Below are positions 33,174 through 41,831 of a DNA stretch of 64,000 nt, one piece after another. The notes beneath the pieces are model-generated. The model searched no databases and was not told the DNA's origin. It saw only the letters and a list, made by a program, of their open reading frames with translations. Origin of the DNA: Nocardioides sp. Root1257 (GTDB lineage: Bacteria; Actinomycetota; Actinomycetes; Propionibacteriales; Nocardioidaceae); assembly GCF_001425175.1 (NCBI RefSeq), contig NZ_LMDV01000002.1, positions 53,110-117,109 of the forward strand, given 5' to 3'. A program made the translations under genes and the position numbers. The stretch's first letter is position 1. Every line of letters starts with the position of its first letter.

Positions 33174-33650
33174 TCAGCTGGTGCGCAGCGGTAGTCCGTT
33201 GCCGTCCTTGCTGTCGGTCGCGAGGATGATGATGCCGTCGATGAAGGGCCAGAGGCCGCCGATGCCGCAGGTCAGGATCGTGACGACGAGCTGCCAGACA
33301 CCGGTCTTGGTGTCGCCGATGTAGAAGCGCCCGATGCCCAGCGGGATCAGGATCTGCAGCAGGCCGGCGACCAGCTTGGACTTGTCCGAGTAGGGCAGCC
33401 CGGTGGCCGGGTGGATGCCGTACGGCGCCTGCGGGCTCGCGCCGTACGGACCGGGGTAGGCCTGCTGCGGGTAGCCCTGCTGCGGGTAGCCCTGCTGGCC
33501 GGGCTGCTGGTAGCCCGGCTGCGGCGGCGGTGCCTGCCCGTACGGCGGCGGGGCCGGGTCACCGGCCGGGGGTGGGGTCTCCCCCGCGGGCGGCGGGGTG
33601 GGCGCGCCGTACGGCGGCGGGACGTCCGGTTCCTCAGGGCCTTGGCTCAT
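33174..33650 (-). CDS. TM2 domain membrane protein with Pro/Gln/Tyr-rich N-terminus
   Basis: 158 residues. The first 80 are low complexity (PPPYG, PQQGYPQQ, PPAGE repeats) and cytoplasmic. Two helices with 'LIPLGIGRFYIGDTKTGVWQLV' and 'CGIGGLWPFIDGIIIL' form a TM2 domain (PF05154). The function of TM2 proteins is unclear. It stands alone between the MFS-cNMP gene and hemW. Confidence 0.85.
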   Translation of the reverse strand: MSQGPEEPDVPPPYGAPTPPPAGETPPPAGDPAPPPYGQAPPPQPGYQQPGQQGYPQQGYPQQAYPGPYGASPQAPYGIHPATGLPYSDKSKLVAGLLQILIPLGIGRFYIGDTKTGVWQLVVTILTCGIGGLWPFIDGIIILATDSKDGNGLPLRTS

Positions 33651-33674
33651 GGCGACACCCTAGGGTGCAGCGGC

Positions 33675-34916
33675 CTACGGGAGTAGGTCCCTCACCAGAC
33701 CGTCGGCGAGCAGTCGACCGCGCTGCGTGGGGACCAGTCGCTCGGCGTGCCGGGTCAGCAGACCCTCGTCGACCAGGCGGGCGACCTGCGCGCGCCCGGA
33801 CGCGTCGAGCACGCTCACCGGCAGCCCGTCACTGAGGCGGAGCTCGAGGAGCACCCGCTCGACCCGGCGGCTCTCGTCGTCGAGCACCTCGCGCGCGTGC
33901 GCCGGCGTGACGTCGCGGGCGATGCGGTCGGCGTACGCCGCCGGGTGCTTGACGTTCCACCACCGCACGCCGCCGACGTGGGAGTGCGCGCCCGGCCCGA
34001 CGCCCCACCAGTCGCCGCCGGTCCAGTAGAGGAGGTTGTGGCGGCACCGGCTCGCCTCGTCCCGCGCCCAGTTGGAGACCTCGTACCACTCCAGGCCGGC
34101 GCCGCCGAGACGCTCGTCCACGAGCAGGTACTTGTCCGCCAGGTCGTCGTCGTCCGGTATCGCCACCTCGCCGCGGCGGATCTGGCGGGCCAGTGCGGTG
34201 CCGTCCTCGACGATGAGGGAGTACGCCGACACGTGGTCCGGGCGACAGGCGAGCGCGGCCTCGACGCTGGTCTCCCAGTCGGCGAGTGACTCCCCCGGCG
34301 TGCCGTAGATGAGGTCCAGGCTGACGCTTCCGCCCCGGGCCTGGTCGAAGCCCGCCTGGCGCGCCCAGTCGACGACGGCCGGGACCCGGAGCGGGTCGTG
34401 GGTGCGGTCGAGGACCTTGAGCACGTGGTCGACGGCGGACTGCATGCCGAACGAGATCCGGTTGAAGCCCGCCCCGCGCAGCTCCTCCAGGTCCCACAGC
34501 GCGACGCTGTCGGGGTTGGACTCGGTCGTCACCTCGGCGCCCTCGGCCAGCCCGAACTCCGCCGCGATCGCCGCGACGATGCTGCCCAGGTCGGCCGGGC
34601 TCAGCAGCGTCGGCGTACCCCCGCCGAAGAAGACGGTGCTCACCGGCAGGTCGACGTCGCCGAGCGCGACCCGGGCCCGGCGTACCTCGGCGATCGCGGC
34701 CTCGGCGTACGTCGCCCGGCTGGCGCCGGGAGCGCCGCCGGCCGGGCCGAGCTCGTCGGCGGTGTAGGTGTTGAAGTCGCAGTAGCCGCAGCGCACCGTG
34801 CAGAAGGGCACGTGCACGTAGAACCCGAACGGCCGTCGGCCGAGCTCCTCGAGCGCCGTCTCCGGCAGCGCCCCGTCCTCGGGCACAGGATCACCCACGG
34901 GCAGCACGGACGGCAT
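33675..34916 (-). CDS. hemW: Radical SAM heme chaperone HemW
   Basis: 413 residues. The radical SAM cluster CTVRCGYC gives Cys39, Cys43 and Cys46, followed by 'TVFFGGGTPTLL' and the C-terminal HemN_C domain. HemW family proteins carry heme to target enzymes and are often misnamed as oxygen-independent coproporphyrinogen oxidase. The ATG at 34916 is chosen because the upstream in-frame stretch runs through a palindromic repeat. Confidence 0.93.
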   Translation of the reverse strand: MPSVLPVGDPVPEDGALPETALEELGRRPFGFYVHVPFCTVRCGYCDFNTYTADELGPAGGAPGASRATYAEAAIAEVRRARVALGDVDLPVSTVFFGGGTPTLLSPADLGSIVAAIAAEFGLAEGAEVTTESNPDSVALWDLEELRGAGFNRISFGMQSAVDHVLKVLDRTHDPLRVPAVVDWARQAGFDQARGGSVSLDLIYGTPGESLADWETSVEAALACRPDHVSAYSLIVEDGTALARQIRRGEVAIPDDDDLADKYLLVDERLGGAGLEWYEVSNWARDEASRCRHNLLYWTGGDWWGVGPGAHSHVGGVRWWNVKHPAAYADRIARDVTPAHAREVLDDESRRVERVLLELRLSDGLPVSVLDASGRAQVARLVDEGLLTRHAERLVPTQRGRLLADGLVRDLLP

Positions 34917-34935
34917 GCGCCCATCCTCCCACCCC

Positions 34936-35069
34936 GTTGAATCGAGACTTCTGACGGTCGAGTCGTGACTTATGACGATCGAGTCGGGAGTTCCGATCTG
35001 GGACCCGCCCAGAACTCCCGACTCAACGGGCAGAACTCTCGATTCAACCGTCAGAACTCTCGACTCAAC
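34936..35069. repeat. 134-bp palindrome built from six 21-bp units
   Basis: Three 21-bp units lie head to tail (34936-34956, 34957-34977, 34978-34998), then an 8-bp spacer, then three inverted units (35007-35027, 35028-35048, 35049-35069). The core is CGAGTC / GACTCG with GAACT or AGTTC next to it. By hand alignment, outer units pair at 19 of 21 positions, middle at 14 and inner at 16. The centre of symmetry is exactly at 35002/35003. It fills almost the whole gap between two minus-strand genes. Confidence 0.9.
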
Positions 35070-35071
35070 CC

Positions 35072-35966
35072 TCAGACGGGGATGTTGAGGGAGACCGTGT
35101 AGCCGTCGTCGACCGAGCCGGTGACGGTGGCCATCTGGAGGGAGTAGCCGTCGGAGAAGATGCCGTCGCTGTCGAGGCTGATCTGGGCCAGGTTGGTGAC
35201 GGACTGCTCGTAGCCGTCGGTGGCGAAGACGTCGTTGCAGACGTCCTCGGGAAGGGCGAGCTGGGAGGTGCGCAGCTTGTTGGTGTACGACGTGGCGTCG
35301 TCGACCGACTGGTAGACCTCGAAGTGCATGTGCGGCCAGCGCCCCGAGTAGCAGGCCGGGAAGATCGTCGTGAACTCCACGCGGCCATGGGCGTCGGTCT
35401 CCTGGACGCCGCGCAGGTAGTTCTCGTCGGCGACGGCCTCGGAGTACATCGAGTAGTTGCCGTCGCGGTCGCAGTGCCACAGGTAGATCGCGGCACCGGA
35501 CAGGGCGGCGACGTCCTCGCCGTCGAGGTCGTAGACCTTCAGCCTCACCGTCACCGGCACACCCTCGGCGACCCCGGAGGCGTCGCCGAACGACGACGTC
35601 AGGTCGCTGCGGACGATGCCGGACTCGGTGAGCACGTTGACCCCGTTGGAGCCGTCGCCGGGGTAGGGGCCGGCGGTCTCCTCGGGGATCTCCCCGTCGG
35701 CGACCTCGACCGAGGAGTCACCCCCGATCGCTCCAGACCCGGCACCTCCCCCCCGGCGGTCCACCGGCGGGCGGGGTCCCGCCGGTGGTCGAGCTGCTGG
35801 ACGTCGTCGAGGGGGTGTCCGTCCCGCAGCTCACGGCTACCGCGGCCACACCGGCCGCACCGAAGACCGCGAGCATGCCGCGCCGTCCCATCCGCTTGTT
35901 GCGCTCCAGGATCTGAGGCAGGTCGTGGGAGAGGCCGAGGTCGTGGTCTTCGAGTTCTTCGTGCAT
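35072..35966 (-). pseudogene. Intradiol dioxygenase-like protein, frameshifted at a seven-G run
   Basis: The 5' part (start ATG 35966) encodes 'HDLPQILERNKRMGRRGMLAVFG', a Tat-like signal with lipobox VSC and a Ser/Thr linker. The 3' part, in another frame, encodes a complete dioxygenase domain starting 'GEIPEETAGPYPGDGSNG' and carrying iron ligands in GNYSMY, CYSGR and HMH. They are joined if the seven-G run at 35748-35754 (C on the plus strand) had six. Removing one base restores a single reading frame of about 297 residues. Whether this is a real mutation, a phase-variable tract or a sequencing error cannot be told. Confidence 0.82.
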
Positions 35967-36021
35967 GCGCCCATCACAGCGACCGAACCTGTGCGGTCCC
36001 TGTGCTCCGCCGGTGAGTGGC

Positions 36022-39000
36022 TCATTGGAAGTCACGTGACCGGTGCCGGGACCGGAGCGCCCGGCCGGCGGACGGGTGCACCTCCTCGAGCGGCGCGAGC
36101 CGGTCGGCGACCAGGTTGGTGACGCCGTCCTGGCGCTCGAGGATCCCGCGGATCACCATGCCGGCCGAGCTCGTCGCCACCGACCGGTAGCGCCGCCACA
36201 CGCCGACCGTGCAGATCACGTTGAGCATCCCGGTCTCGTCCTCGAGGTTGAGGAAGGTGACGCCCCCCGCCGTACCCGGCCGCTGGCGGTGGGTCACCAG
36301 CCCGGCGACGTGCACGCGGCGCCCGGGCTCGGCGGTCGCGGTGTCGGCGACCGACCTGATCCCGGCCACGCGCAGGGCCTCGCGCAGCAGCGCCACCGGG
36401 TGCACGTCGGGGGTGATCCCGGTCGCCCACAGGTCGGCCATCGTGGTCTCCACGACGTCCATGTCGGGCAGCATCGGCGCGGTCGCGGTGACCCGGATCC
36501 CCTCGAGGTGCTCCTCCCCCTCGGTCCAGCCGGCGTTCCACAGCGCCTGCCGCCGCGACACCGGACCCGACGCGAACGCGTCGTCGAAGACCCCCGCCGT
36601 GGCCAGCGCCTCCAGCTGCCGCGCGTCGAGGCCGGCCCGCCGCGAGAGGTCCACCTGGTCGGTGAACGGCCGCTCCGCGCGCGCCGCGACGATGCGCTGG
36701 GCCACCGTCGCCCCGATCCCGCGCACCGAGTCGAGGCCGAGGCGTACGGCGTACGCCGTGTCACGGCGGTGCGCGGGCGTCGGGTCGGGCGTGCCGGGCA
36801 CCCAGTCGGTGCGCGCACCGTCGTGGCGGCAGGAGTCGAGCCCGGTGGGTCGGCCCCCATGGTCGGACAGAGCCTCCAGGTCGGCCAGCGCCCCGGAGCG
36901 GACCAGGTCGGGACGGCGTACCTCGACGCCGTGGCGACGGGCGTCGTGGACCAGCGACTGCGGCGAGTAGAAGCCCATCGGCTGGTTGCGCAGCAGCGCC
37001 GCGAGGAACGCGCCCGGGTAGTGCAGCTTGCACCACGAGCTGGCGTAGACGAGCTTGGCGAAGGAGAGGGCGTGGCTCTCGGCGAAGCCGAAGTTCGCGA
37101 AGGAGAGGATCTTCAGGTAGATCGCGTCGGCCTCGGCGCCGACCAGGCCCTTGTCGGCCATGCCTGTGTAGAGCTTCTCCTTGATCGACTCGATCCGCTC
37201 GACCCCGCGCTTGGAGCCCATCGCCCGGCGCAGCAGGTCGGCCTCGTCGCGGGTGCAGTCGCCGAGCGTGCGCGCCATGTCCATCAGCTGCTCCTGGAAG
37301 AGGGGTACGCCGAGGGTGCGCTCGAGCACCGGGACCAGCGACGGGTGGGCGTAGTCGACCGGCTCGCGACCGGTCGCCCGGCGTACGTAGGGGTGCACCG
37401 CGCCGCCCTGGATCGGGCCGGGCCGGATCAGCGCGATCTCGATCGCCAGGTCGTAGAAGGTGCGCGGCTGGAGCCGCGGCAGGGTGCCGATCTGGGCCCG
37501 GCTCTCCACCTGGAAGACGCCGATCGAGTCGGCCCGGCAGAGCATGTCGTAGACGGCCGGCTCCTCCTTGGGGATCGTCTCGAGCTCCCAGCGCTCCCCC
37601 AGGTGCTCCTCGACGATCCGCATCATGTGGTCGAGCGCGCCGAGCATGCCGAGGCCGAGCAGGTCGAACTTCACCAGCCCCATGAACTCGCAGGCGTCCT
37701 TGTCCCACTGGAGCACGGTGCGCTTCTCCATCCGCGCGCGCTCGATCGGCACCACCTCGCCGATCGGCCGCTCGGTGAGCACCATCCCGCCGGAGTGGAT
37801 GCCGAGGTGCCGTGGCGCCCCGAGGAACTGGTTGGCGAGCTCCACCACCGGCGCGGGTACGCCGTGCTCGCCGTCCGCGGCGACCGCCGTCCAGCTGGTG
37901 ATCTGCTTGGACCAGGCGTCCTGCTGGCCCGGCGAGTGACCGAGCGCCTTGGCCGCGTCGCGGACCGCCATCTTGGGCCGGTAGCCGACGACGTTGGCGA
38001 CCTGGGCGGCGTTGTGGCGGCCGTACTTGTCGTAGACCCACTGGATCACCTCCTCGCGCCGGTCGGAGTCGAAGTCGACGTCGATGTCGGGCTCCTCGTC
38101 GCGGTGCTCGGAGATGAAGCGCTCGAAGGGCAGCCGGTAGAAGACCGGGTCGATGGCGGTGATGCCGAGGGCGTAGCAGACCGCCGAGCTGGCCGCGGAT
38201 CCCCTGCCCTGGCAGAGGATCCGCTCCCCGCGCGCGAACGCGACGATGTCGTGGACGATCACGAAGTAGCCGGCGAAGTCCTTCTGGTCGATGACCGTCA
38301 GCTCGTGCTCGACCTTCTCCCGCGCCTCCGCCTCGAGATCGGTCCCGGCGTACCGCTGGGCGAAGCCGCGCTCGGTCAGCTCGCGCAGCCAGGTCATCGG
38401 CGTGTGCCCGTCGGGGATGCCGTCCTTGGGCAGCCGCGGGGTCGCCTTCTGCAGGTCGAAGGCGAGCTCGTCGGCGATCGTCACCGTGCGCGCCACGGCA
38501 CCCGGGTAGCGGGCGAACCGGCGCGCCATCTCCGCCCCCGAGCGCAGGCTCGCTGCACCCGCGGCGGGCAGCCAGCCGTCCATCTCGGCCAGGCTGCGCC
38601 GGGCCCGGACCGCCGCCATCGCCCCGGCCAGCCGGTGCCCGTCGGGCCGGGCGTGGTGGACGTTGTTGGTGGCGACCGTGGGCAGCCCGCGCTCGGCGGC
38701 GATCGCGGCGAGCAGGTCGTTGTCGTGGCTGTCGGTGGGGTGCCCGCGGTCGATCAGCTCGACCACGACGTGCTCGCGGCCGAAGAGCCCGACGAGCCGG
38801 TCCAGCTCGGCGACGGCGTACGACGGACCGCGCGCCAGGCCCTGCCGGACCGCGCCCTTGCGGCAGCCGGTGAGCACCAGCCAGTGCCCCTCCGACCGCT
38901 CGGCCAGCTCGCGCTCGTCGTACAGCGGCCGGCCCTTCTCGTCGCCGCGCAGCTGGGCGTCGGTGATCGCACCGGCCAGCCGGTGGTAGCCCTCGACGCC

Positions 39001-39429
39001 GCGCGCCAGCACGAGCAGGTGGCTGCCCTCGGGGTCGGCGACGCCGTTCTGCGGGCCGCCCAGCCCCAACGAGAGCTCGGAGCCGTAGATCGTCCGGAGG
39101 TCGTTGCCGTGCAGTTGCGCCGTCTCGGCGAAGAGCGGCGCACCGTAGAACCCGTCGTGGTCGGTGATCGCCAGCGCGTCCAGGCCCAGCCGGATCGCCT
39201 CCAGCACCAGCGTGTCGGGGCCGCTGGCGCCGTCGAGGAAGCTGAAGCTGGAGTGGCAGTGCAGCTCGGCGTACGGCGTGACCGGTCCGGCCGGTCGCTC
39301 CACCTCGACCTTCTCGCGCTTGCGCTTGCGCTGGGAGATCGGCGCCTCGGGGTCCTGGGGCGTGACGACGCGGCCGGAGAGCCGCTTCTCCAGCTCCCCC
39401 CAGGAGATGCTCGGGTTGCTCCACCCCAT
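36022..39429 (-). CDS. dnaE2: Error-prone DNA polymerase III alpha subunit DnaE2 (ImuC)
   Basis: 1135 residues. N-terminal PHP domain ('AELHCHSSFSFLDGAS' from about residue 55), palm with catalytic Asp residues in 'EPDIDVDFDSDRREEVIQW' (about 445), and a C-terminal OB fold. This is the translesion C-family polymerase of the SOS mutasome. It begins 12 bases after imuB. The first residues MGWSNPSISWGELE match the usual DnaE2 N-terminus. Confidence 0.95.
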   Translation of the reverse strand: MGWSNPSISWGELEKRLSGRVVTPQDPEAPISQRKRKREKVEVERPAGPVTPYAELHCHSSFSFLDGASGPDTLVLEAIRLGLDALAITDHDGFYGAPLFAETAQLHGNDLRTIYGSELSLGLGGPQNGVADPEGSHLLVLARGVEGYHRLAGAITDAQLRGDEKGRPLYDERELAERSEGHWLVLTGCRKGAVRQGLARGPSYAVAELDRLVGLFGREHVVVELIDRGHPTDSHDNDLLAAIAAERGLPTVATNNVHHARPDGHRLAGAMAAVRARRSLAEMDGWLPAAGAASLRSGAEMARRFARYPGAVARTVTIADELAFDLQKATPRLPKDGIPDGHTPMTWLRELTERGFAQRYAGTDLEAEAREKVEHELTVIDQKDFAGYFVIVHDIVAFARGERILCQGRGSAASSAVCYALGITAIDPVFYRLPFERFISEHRDEEPDIDVDFDSDRREEVIQWVYDKYGRHNAAQVANVVGYRPKMAVRDAAKALGHSPGQQDAWSKQITSWTAVAADGEHGVPAPVVELANQFLGAPRHLGIHSGGMVLTERPIGEVVPIERARMEKRTVLQWDKDACEFMGLVKFDLLGLGMLGALDHMMRIVEEHLGERWELETIPKEEPAVYDMLCRADSIGVFQVESRAQIGTLPRLQPRTFYDLAIEIALIRPGPIQGGAVHPYVRRATGREPVDYAHPSLVPVLERTLGVPLFQEQLMDMARTLGDCTRDEADLLRRAMGSKRGVERIESIKEKLYTGMADKGLVGAEADAIYLKILSFANFGFAESHALSFAKLVYASSWCKLHYPGAFLAALLRNQPMGFYSPQSLVHDARRHGVEVRRPDLVRSGALADLEALSDHGGRPTGLDSCRHDGARTDWVPGTPDPTPAHRRDTAYAVRLGLDSVRGIGATVAQRIVAARAERPFTDQVDLSRRAGLDARQLEALATAGVFDDAFASGPVSRRQALWNAGWTEGEEHLEGIRVTATAPMLPDMDVVETTMADLWATGITPDVHPVALLREALRVAGIRSVADTATAEPGRRVHVAGLVTHRQRPGTAGGVTFLNLEDETGMLNVICTVGVWRRYRSVATSSAGMVIRGILERQDGVTNLVADRLAPLEEVHPSAGRALRSRHRSRDFQ

Positions 39430-39441
39430 GTCAGTCGCCCA

Positions 39442-40995
39442 TCAGTCGTACGCGGCTTCGGTCCACCAGGACCCCGGAGCCTCCCAGGTCAGCAACCAGG
39501 CGCGGCCGTCGACGCCGACCACCTGGAAGCGTGCGACCCGCCTGCCCCCGGACTCCCACCAGAGCTCCTCGACCGGCCACGGACCCGCCCAGGCGGCGAC
39601 GGGCAGCCAGTCCCCGCGCGGCTCGGGCCGGAACCGGGTCGGCTCCCCGAGCACCGCACCGCGCGCGTCGACGGCGACCGGGCGGCCGCCGGCGCCGGCG
39701 ACCTCGGCCGGCCAGGGGCTGGCGAAGACCCGTGCGGGAGCCGGCGGCGGGATGCTGCCGGGCCACGGGTGGCTGGCGGGTCGCAGCCCGGTCGGCCGCT
39801 CGCCCCACGGCACCAGGGCCTGTCGGTCTGCGGGTGCGCGACCGCCCTGGAGCACCGGCACCACCACCGCCTCGTGGCCGAGCATGCCCTGCACCCGGGC
39901 GATGCCGCGCTGCACGCGCTCGTCGGTGCCGCCCCAGAGGCCGTCGGCGTGCACGGCGTCGGGCACCACGGTCACCGGCGTGAAGAGGATCCGGCTGATC
40001 GGCGACCGGATGTCCCCGCCCCTGCCCTTCACGTTCCTCATGGCACCTTGGAGCTGCCAGTGCAGCCGGTCGACCAGGTCGGCCGCGGTGAACCACCGCG
40101 GGTGCAGCCAGTCACGCGCGGAGGAGGGGTCGTCGTACGACGAGCCCTCGCAGAACGCCTCGATCCGCACCTCGGTGCAGACCAGCTGCTGGGCGGCCAG
40201 GCCGGCGACCACCGCGTCGGCGGTCTGGCGGACGCTGAAGCTGATCGTCTCCGCGTTGTCGAGCGGCGGCTCGAAGTCGACGTGGCGGGCCAGCTCGGGC
40301 GGCGGGGTCCGGGTGGTGAGGGGTACGGCGCCCGCGCCGCCCACGACCCGGTGCACCCAGGAGATCTTCGGCCCGAACCGGTCGCGCACGGCGGCGGCCG
40401 GCAGGTCGGCGAGCTCCCCGAGGGTGCGCAGCCCCAGCCGCTTGAGCAGGCTGATCGCGTCGGCGTCGTCGATCGCCTCCACCGGCAGCTCGCGCAGGAA
40501 CGGCACCGACTCCCCGGGCGCGACGATGTGGCAGTCCTGCTCGTGGGCGAGCCGCGCGGCCTGCTCGGCGGTGAACAGCTCGTCGGCCACGCCGACCCGG
40601 CTGTCCCAGACGCCGAGCTCGACCAGGCGCTCGGCGAGCAGCGCCGCGGCGGCCGGCTCACCACCGCGCGCCCGCCTCGGCGCCCGCAGCGCGGCGAGGC
40701 CGGGCCGCAGCGGCGCGACTCCCGGGTGCTGCTCCTCCACCGCGGTCAGCACCGTCTCGAAGGTCCGGGCATCGCGCTCCGGCGTCGCCGGGTAGACCTT
40801 CAGCTCGGGACAGCGCGACTGGGCGTCGCGGCGCCGCATCCCCCGTCGTACGCCGAGGGTGCGTGCGGCGGCGTTGCCGGCCTGGACGATGTTGGCGTGG
40901 AAGACCGCCGCCGGTAGGTGGGTCGGCAGCCCCTCGTCGGCCAGCGCGGCGATCACCGGCCAGTCCGGGCACCAGACGACCATCACGCGGGCCAC
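39442..40995 (-). CDS. imuB: ImuB, Y-family polymerase-like mutasome scaffold
   Basis: 517 residues. It follows the Y-family polymerase layout but the N-terminal 'VMVVWCPDWPVIAAL' replaces the catalytic aspartate segment of active polymerases, as expected for ImuB, which links DnaE2 to the beta clamp. The GTG start overlaps the imuA' stop (TAGTG). The C-terminus is rich in Trp and Pro. Confidence 0.92.
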   Translation of the reverse strand: MARVMVVWCPDWPVIAALADEGLPTHLPAAVFHANIVQAGNAAARTLGVRRGMRRRDAQSRCPELKVYPATPERDARTFETVLTAVEEQHPGVAPLRPGLAALRAPRRARGGEPAAAALLAERLVELGVWDSRVGVADELFTAEQAARLAHEQDCHIVAPGESVPFLRELPVEAIDDADAISLLKRLGLRTLGELADLPAAAVRDRFGPKISWVHRVVGGAGAVPLTTRTPPPELARHVDFEPPLDNAETISFSVRQTADAVVAGLAAQQLVCTEVRIEAFCEGSSYDDPSSARDWLHPRWFTAADLVDRLHWQLQGAMRNVKGRGGDIRSPISRILFTPVTVVPDAVHADGLWGGTDERVQRGIARVQGMLGHEAVVVPVLQGGRAPADRQALVPWGERPTGLRPASHPWPGSIPPPAPARVFASPWPAEVAGAGGRPVAVDARGAVLGEPTRFRPEPRGDWLPVAAWAGPWPVEELWWESGGRRVARFQVVGVDGRAWLLTWEAPGSWWTEAAYD

Positions 40996-41663
40996 TACGC
41001 GACCCCCTCCACCGGGGCGACGACGGAGGCCGGCTCGACGGGCCGGTGCTCACTGACCCAGGACTGGTCCTCGGCCGGGAACCACAGCGCTCCGCGCCGC
41101 GGCGGCGCCGTACCTCTGCGGGCCTCGACGAGCAGCCGCCGGGACCGGAGGTGACCGTGGCCCTGGCCGACACCGGCCCAGGCGGGCTCGCTCGCGGTCA
41201 GCCGCACCTCGCAGCGCGGCCACTCACCCCAGCAGACGAGCGCCGCTCCGCGCTTGCGGAGCCTCGCCGCGAGCTTCTCCGCCGCCTGCGGCGTGACCCG
41301 GCCCGCCGGTCTCACCAGGACGACGGTCGCGACGTCGACCAGGGCGGCGGTGACCTCGAGCCACTGCTCCCCCGGGTCGGGCACCAGCACGACCCGGTCG
41401 AGGTCGACGCCCAGCGCGACGGCCGCCTCCGCCCCGAAGTCGGAGACGCCCACGGCCGCGCACCAGCTGCCCGCCCGCGACGGACCGGCCAGCAGCGCCA
41501 GCGCCAGCGTCGCGCTGTCGACGGAGTAGCTGGCCCCCGCCCGGAGCTGCACCAGCCCGGCCAGCGCCGGGTGGGTCGCCAACGGCATCGAGGACGGCGT
41601 GCTGTCCTCCAGCCGCGCCATCCGGGTGCGGAGGTCGGCGATCAGATCAGGGGTGCTGGCCAC
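40995..41663 (-). CDS. imuA': ImuA', SOS mutasome accessory protein
   Basis: 222 residues of a RecA-like fold without a clear Walker A. Identified from its place in front of imuB-dnaE2 and from the SOS box. The GTG at 41663 begins VASTPDLIADLRTRMARLE. ImuA' is needed, with ImuB, for DnaE2-dependent induced mutagenesis in mycobacteria. Confidence 0.85.
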   Translation of the reverse strand: MASTPDLIADLRTRMARLEDSTPSSMPLATHPALAGLVQLRAGASYSVDSATLALALLAGPSRAGSWCAAVGVSDFGAEAAVALGVDLDRVVLVPDPGEQWLEVTAALVDVATVVLVRPAGRVTPQAAEKLAARLRKRGAALVCWGEWPRCEVRLTASEPAWAGVGQGHGHLRSRRLLVEARRGTAPPRRGALWFPAEDQSWVSEHRPVEPASVVAPVEGVA

Positions 41664-41668
41664 ACCCC

Positions 41669-41697
41669 ATCATCGAACATGTGTTCGAACAAATCAA
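41669..41697 (-). promoter_or_regulatory. Promoter of the imuA'-imuB-dnaE2 operon
   Basis: On the minus strand TTGATT (41697-41692) and GATGAT (41674-41669) are separated by exactly 17 bases. The LexA box fills most of the spacer and the first bases of the -10. Confidence 0.6.
41673..41688. promoter_or_regulatory. LexA-binding SOS box
   Basis: TCGAACATGTGTTCGA is a perfect match to the actinobacterial SOS box TCGAAC-N4-GTTCGA and is fully palindromic in its arms. It is 10 bases upstream of the imuA' start, so the mutasome is DNA-damage inducible. Confidence 0.95.
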
Positions 41698-41790
41698 TCG
41701 CCGGTCCGTCGCTCACACCAGCAGTCACAGCAGTCACAGCGGACGGGCACTTCGTGAACTTCGAGGGCACTGCAGAGGCCGACAAGTTCG

Positions 41791-41816
41791 GGGATACCCG
41801 GCCGACCGGGTATCCC
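41791..41816 (-). terminator. Hairpin after the acyl-CoA synthetase gene
   Basis: A perfect 11-bp stem (GGGATACCCGG / CCGGGTATCCC) with a 4-base loop, 16 bases after the synthetase stop on the minus strand. It separates that gene from the SOS-controlled operon downstream. Between it and the SOS box, AGCAGTCAC is repeated twice. Confidence 0.8.
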
Positions 41817-41831
41817 TGGACCCACCCCCGA

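Noticed and set aside
34936..35069. CRISPR array reading of the 21-bp units
   Set aside because: Units are contiguous with no spacers, half are inverted and no cas genes are present.
36043..40917. Very long open frame on the plus strand opposite dnaE2 and imuB
   Set aside because: It is an artefact of GC-rich codon bias: the minus strand encodes clear DnaE2 and ImuB motifs, and the opposite frame is Arg/Gly/Pro/His-rich with no domain.
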